From positions 1 to 64,000 of the forward strand of contig JADJVF010000006.1 in NCBI GenBank assembly GCA_016716705.1: a stretch of DNA of 64,000 nt, read 5' to 3'. Source of the DNA: Holophagales bacterium. GTDB lineage: Bacteria > Acidobacteriota > Thermoanaerobaculia > UBA5066. A model generated the notes under the pieces. The model had not been told where the DNA came from, made no database searches, and saw nothing but the letters and a program-made list of their open reading frames with translations. Below are positions 62,724 through 64,000 of this stretch, one piece after another; position 1 is the first letter of the stretch, and every line of letters starts with the position of its first letter. The translations under genes and the position numbers were made by a program.

Positions 62724-63406
62724 GCGGCGTTTCCTCCGGCCGCCCTCTCCTCGAGGCGCCGGACGAGCCGGGTCGCCTCGACGTCGAGGGCGTACATCCA
62801 GGCGAAGAGCGCGGTGAACGCGGTCATCGAGGTGAAGAAGACGAGCTTGATGTCCGGCGACATCTCCACCTTCCCCCGGGCGTTGATCACCGTGTCGGGG
62901 TGGAGGGAGGCGTACATGCGCGGGACGGCGAACATCAGGAAGGGGACGGTGGCGAACGCGACGAGGGCGTAGGCGGCCGAGAGGGTCGCCCGGCGCTCGG
63001 GCTCCTCGATCGCCTGCCGGAGTCCGAGATAGGCCCCGTAGACGAGGAGGAGGAGGACGATCGACGTCTCCCTCGGGTCCCAGTTCCAGTACGAGTTCCA
63101 CATGACCTTCGCGAAGATCGAGCCCGTGACCGTCGCCAGGAAGCAGAAGAGGATCCCGAGGCGGGCGGCCGAGGCGGCCGCGTCGTCGCGCTCGATCTGC
63201 CGGGTCTTCAGGTAGAGGGCCGAGTGCCCGGCCGCGAGAAGGAATGCCAGGGCGGCGATCCAGGCCATGGGAACGTGGAAGAAGACGATGCGGGACGATT
63301 CGCCGACGAAGCTCTCGGCGGGGTGTGCATAGAGGAAGGCGCCCCAGAGTATGACGGCCATGCCGACTCCCAGGACGACCCTGCCGAGGGTACCGAAGAC
63401 CTTCAT
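62720..63406 (-). CDS. ccmC: Heme exporter/handling protein CcmC
   Basis: 228 residues, six helices. The WWD signature reads VMWNSYWNWDPRETS, and conserved periplasmic histidines fall in VFFHVPMAW and YASLHPDTV. It loads heme on CcmE with the CcmABD complex. A 104-bp gap separates it from ccmB upstream; it contains an AT-richer patch (CTAATAAAGC on the minus strand) but no clear promoter. Confidence 0.95.
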   Translation of the reverse strand: MKVFGTLGRVVLGVGMAVILWGAFLYAHPAESFVGESSRIVFFHVPMAWIAALAFLLAAGHSALYLKTRQIERDDAAASAARLGILFCFLATVTGSIFAKVMWNSYWNWDPRETSIVLLLLVYGAYLGLRQAIEEPERRATLSAAYALVAFATVPFLMFAVPRMYASLHPDTVINARGKVEMSPDIKLVFFTSMTAFTALFAWMYALDVEATRLVRRLEERAAGGNAA

Positions 63407-63510
63407 CGGCGCCGATGATAGATGAGACGAGGTTCAATCCGGACCGGATGTGGCCTGAATCGCGTTCGAGCCAATCGATCGCTTTATTAGAGAGTTGGTC
63501 GGGATCGGGG

Positions 63511-64000
63511 CTACTCGCGCCAGACGGCGTCGAAGAGGAGGAACGAGGCCGTGATCATGATCCCGTCGAAGGCGAAGAGGAGACGCACGGCGTCGAGCCC
63601 GGCCGCCAGGTCCGGCTCCGTCGCGGCCACGCGGGTCCCGGTGACGGCGGCGACGAGCGGGGGGAGGAGGAGGGGGGTCGCGAGGACGGCGAAGAGCGCG
63701 CCCTTGGCGGCCGTCTTGGCGACGATGGCGGCGATGAAGGTCGAGGCCGAGGCGAGACCGATCGCGCCGAAGACCAGGATCGCCAGGAAGAGCCCCGGAG
63801 CGGCGATGCCGAACGACATCAGGGCGAGAAAGAGGGGGACGACGAACGCCATCACGACTCCGAGAAGGGCGAGGTTCGACAGGAGCTTTCCGAGGAAGAC
63901 GGCCGCGGGAGGGGCCGAGAGGCGCAGGGCCGATGCGGTCCCGGTCTCCTCCTCGTTCACGAAGGCCCTCGAGAGGCCCGTCATCGCCGAGAAGAAGAGG
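63511..64000 (-). CDS. ccmB: Heme exporter protein CcmB, partial at the window edge
   Basis: C-terminal 160 residues or so are present. FVNEEETGTASALRLSAPPAAVFLGK is the conserved second segment of CcmB (in pieces: GLSRAFVNEEETGTA), followed by four membrane helices. The upstream bases to 64000 stay in frame (LFFSAM), so the gene continues outside. The permease partner of the CcmA ATPase, which is expected next. Confidence 0.93.
   Translation of the reverse strand, partial: LFFSAMTGLSRAFVNEEETGTASALRLSAPPAAVFLGKLLSNLALLGVVMAFVVPLFLALMSFGIAAPGLFLAILVFGAIGLASASTFIAAIVAKTAAKGALFAVLATPLLLPPLVAAVTGTRVAATEPDLAAGLDAVRLLFAFDGIMITASFLLFDAVWRE

Noticed and set aside
63407..63510. Promoter between ccmB and ccmC
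   Set aside because: An AT-richer patch is present but no convincing -35/-10 pair; read-through from ccmB is equally likely.

Overview
The window is very GC-rich, densely packed chromosomal DNA. Nothing in it looks like phage, plasmid or insertion-sequence DNA. The gene content suggests an Acidobacteriota-like bacterium (inference; no rRNA gene is present to test it). Pointers are serine/threonine kinases with TolB-like tails, a secreted repeat protein ending in a PCRxxDTR-type domain, System I cytochrome c maturation with a CxxxY-type CcmE, a trimeric NAD-linked [FeFe] hydrogenase, and a Mla-type lipid export cassette typical of a diderm. Many start codons are GTG. Three genes (mutY, the second kinase, the first Rrf2 regulator) appear to start with CTG.

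Layout. 1-5160: an edge-truncated kinase broken by small frameshifts, a secreted HExxH protein, a winged-helix/FHA regulator and a prolyl oligopeptidase. 5372-10826 (minus): the hydrogenase operon hydC-hydB-hydA, in which HydB is fused to a GltD/NfnB-like flavoprotein. A hairpin with a T-tract lies in its leader and a strong hairpin lies downstream. 11131-17558: a surface-polysaccharide cluster (GT39-like, GT1-like and priming transferases joined by GTGA overlaps, an O-antigen ligase/polymerase and a NusG paralogue). 17470-25418 (minus): eight tightly spaced genes running GNAT, GGDEF-EAL, CHAD, AlkP-type phosphodiesterase, CBM9-like protein, ECF sigma, soluble anti-sigma-like protein, mutY. 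25534-30153 (plus): a methyltransferase, a UvrA-type ATPase and an FHA-RDD membrane protein.

30161-43866 holds secreted and signalling proteins: a TPR lipoprotein-like or membrane-anchored protein, a 951-residue exported protein, a kinase coupled to an outer-membrane FadL-like protein, a MshEN/zinc protein, an Rrf2 regulator plus hemerythrin that share a 24-bp operator, UbiD, and a 17-repeat beta-propeller-like protein. 43941-50264 holds an esterase, a second Rrf2 protein, an EVE protein, an NTP/NDP-type transporter, a papain-like protease, an FtsX-type permease, a DUF2914-like protein, tRNA-Val(TAC) and a flavin split-barrel protein. 50276-54271 holds UDP-xylose synthase, a small secreted protein, UDP-glucose dehydrogenase and a degenerate epimerase. 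54274-57058 is mlaEFD; then come plsC and apbC/mrp. An 838-bp noncoding stretch with a long inverted repeat separates apbC from the ccm operon (ccmB partial, C, D, E, F), which runs off the right edge.

How the parts work together. UDP-glucose dehydrogenase and UDP-xylose synthase make UDP-GlcA and UDP-xylose, possible donors for the glycosyltransferases near 11-15 kb. HydABC would interconvert H2, ferredoxin and pyridine nucleotides. Ccm supports c-type cytochromes. The Rrf2/hemerythrin pair looks like a redox or NO-responsive unit. Several otherwise well-conserved genes carry single-base frameshifts, often in G/C runs. This is more consistent with residual assembly error than with decay, so these are annotated as genes with the shift noted.
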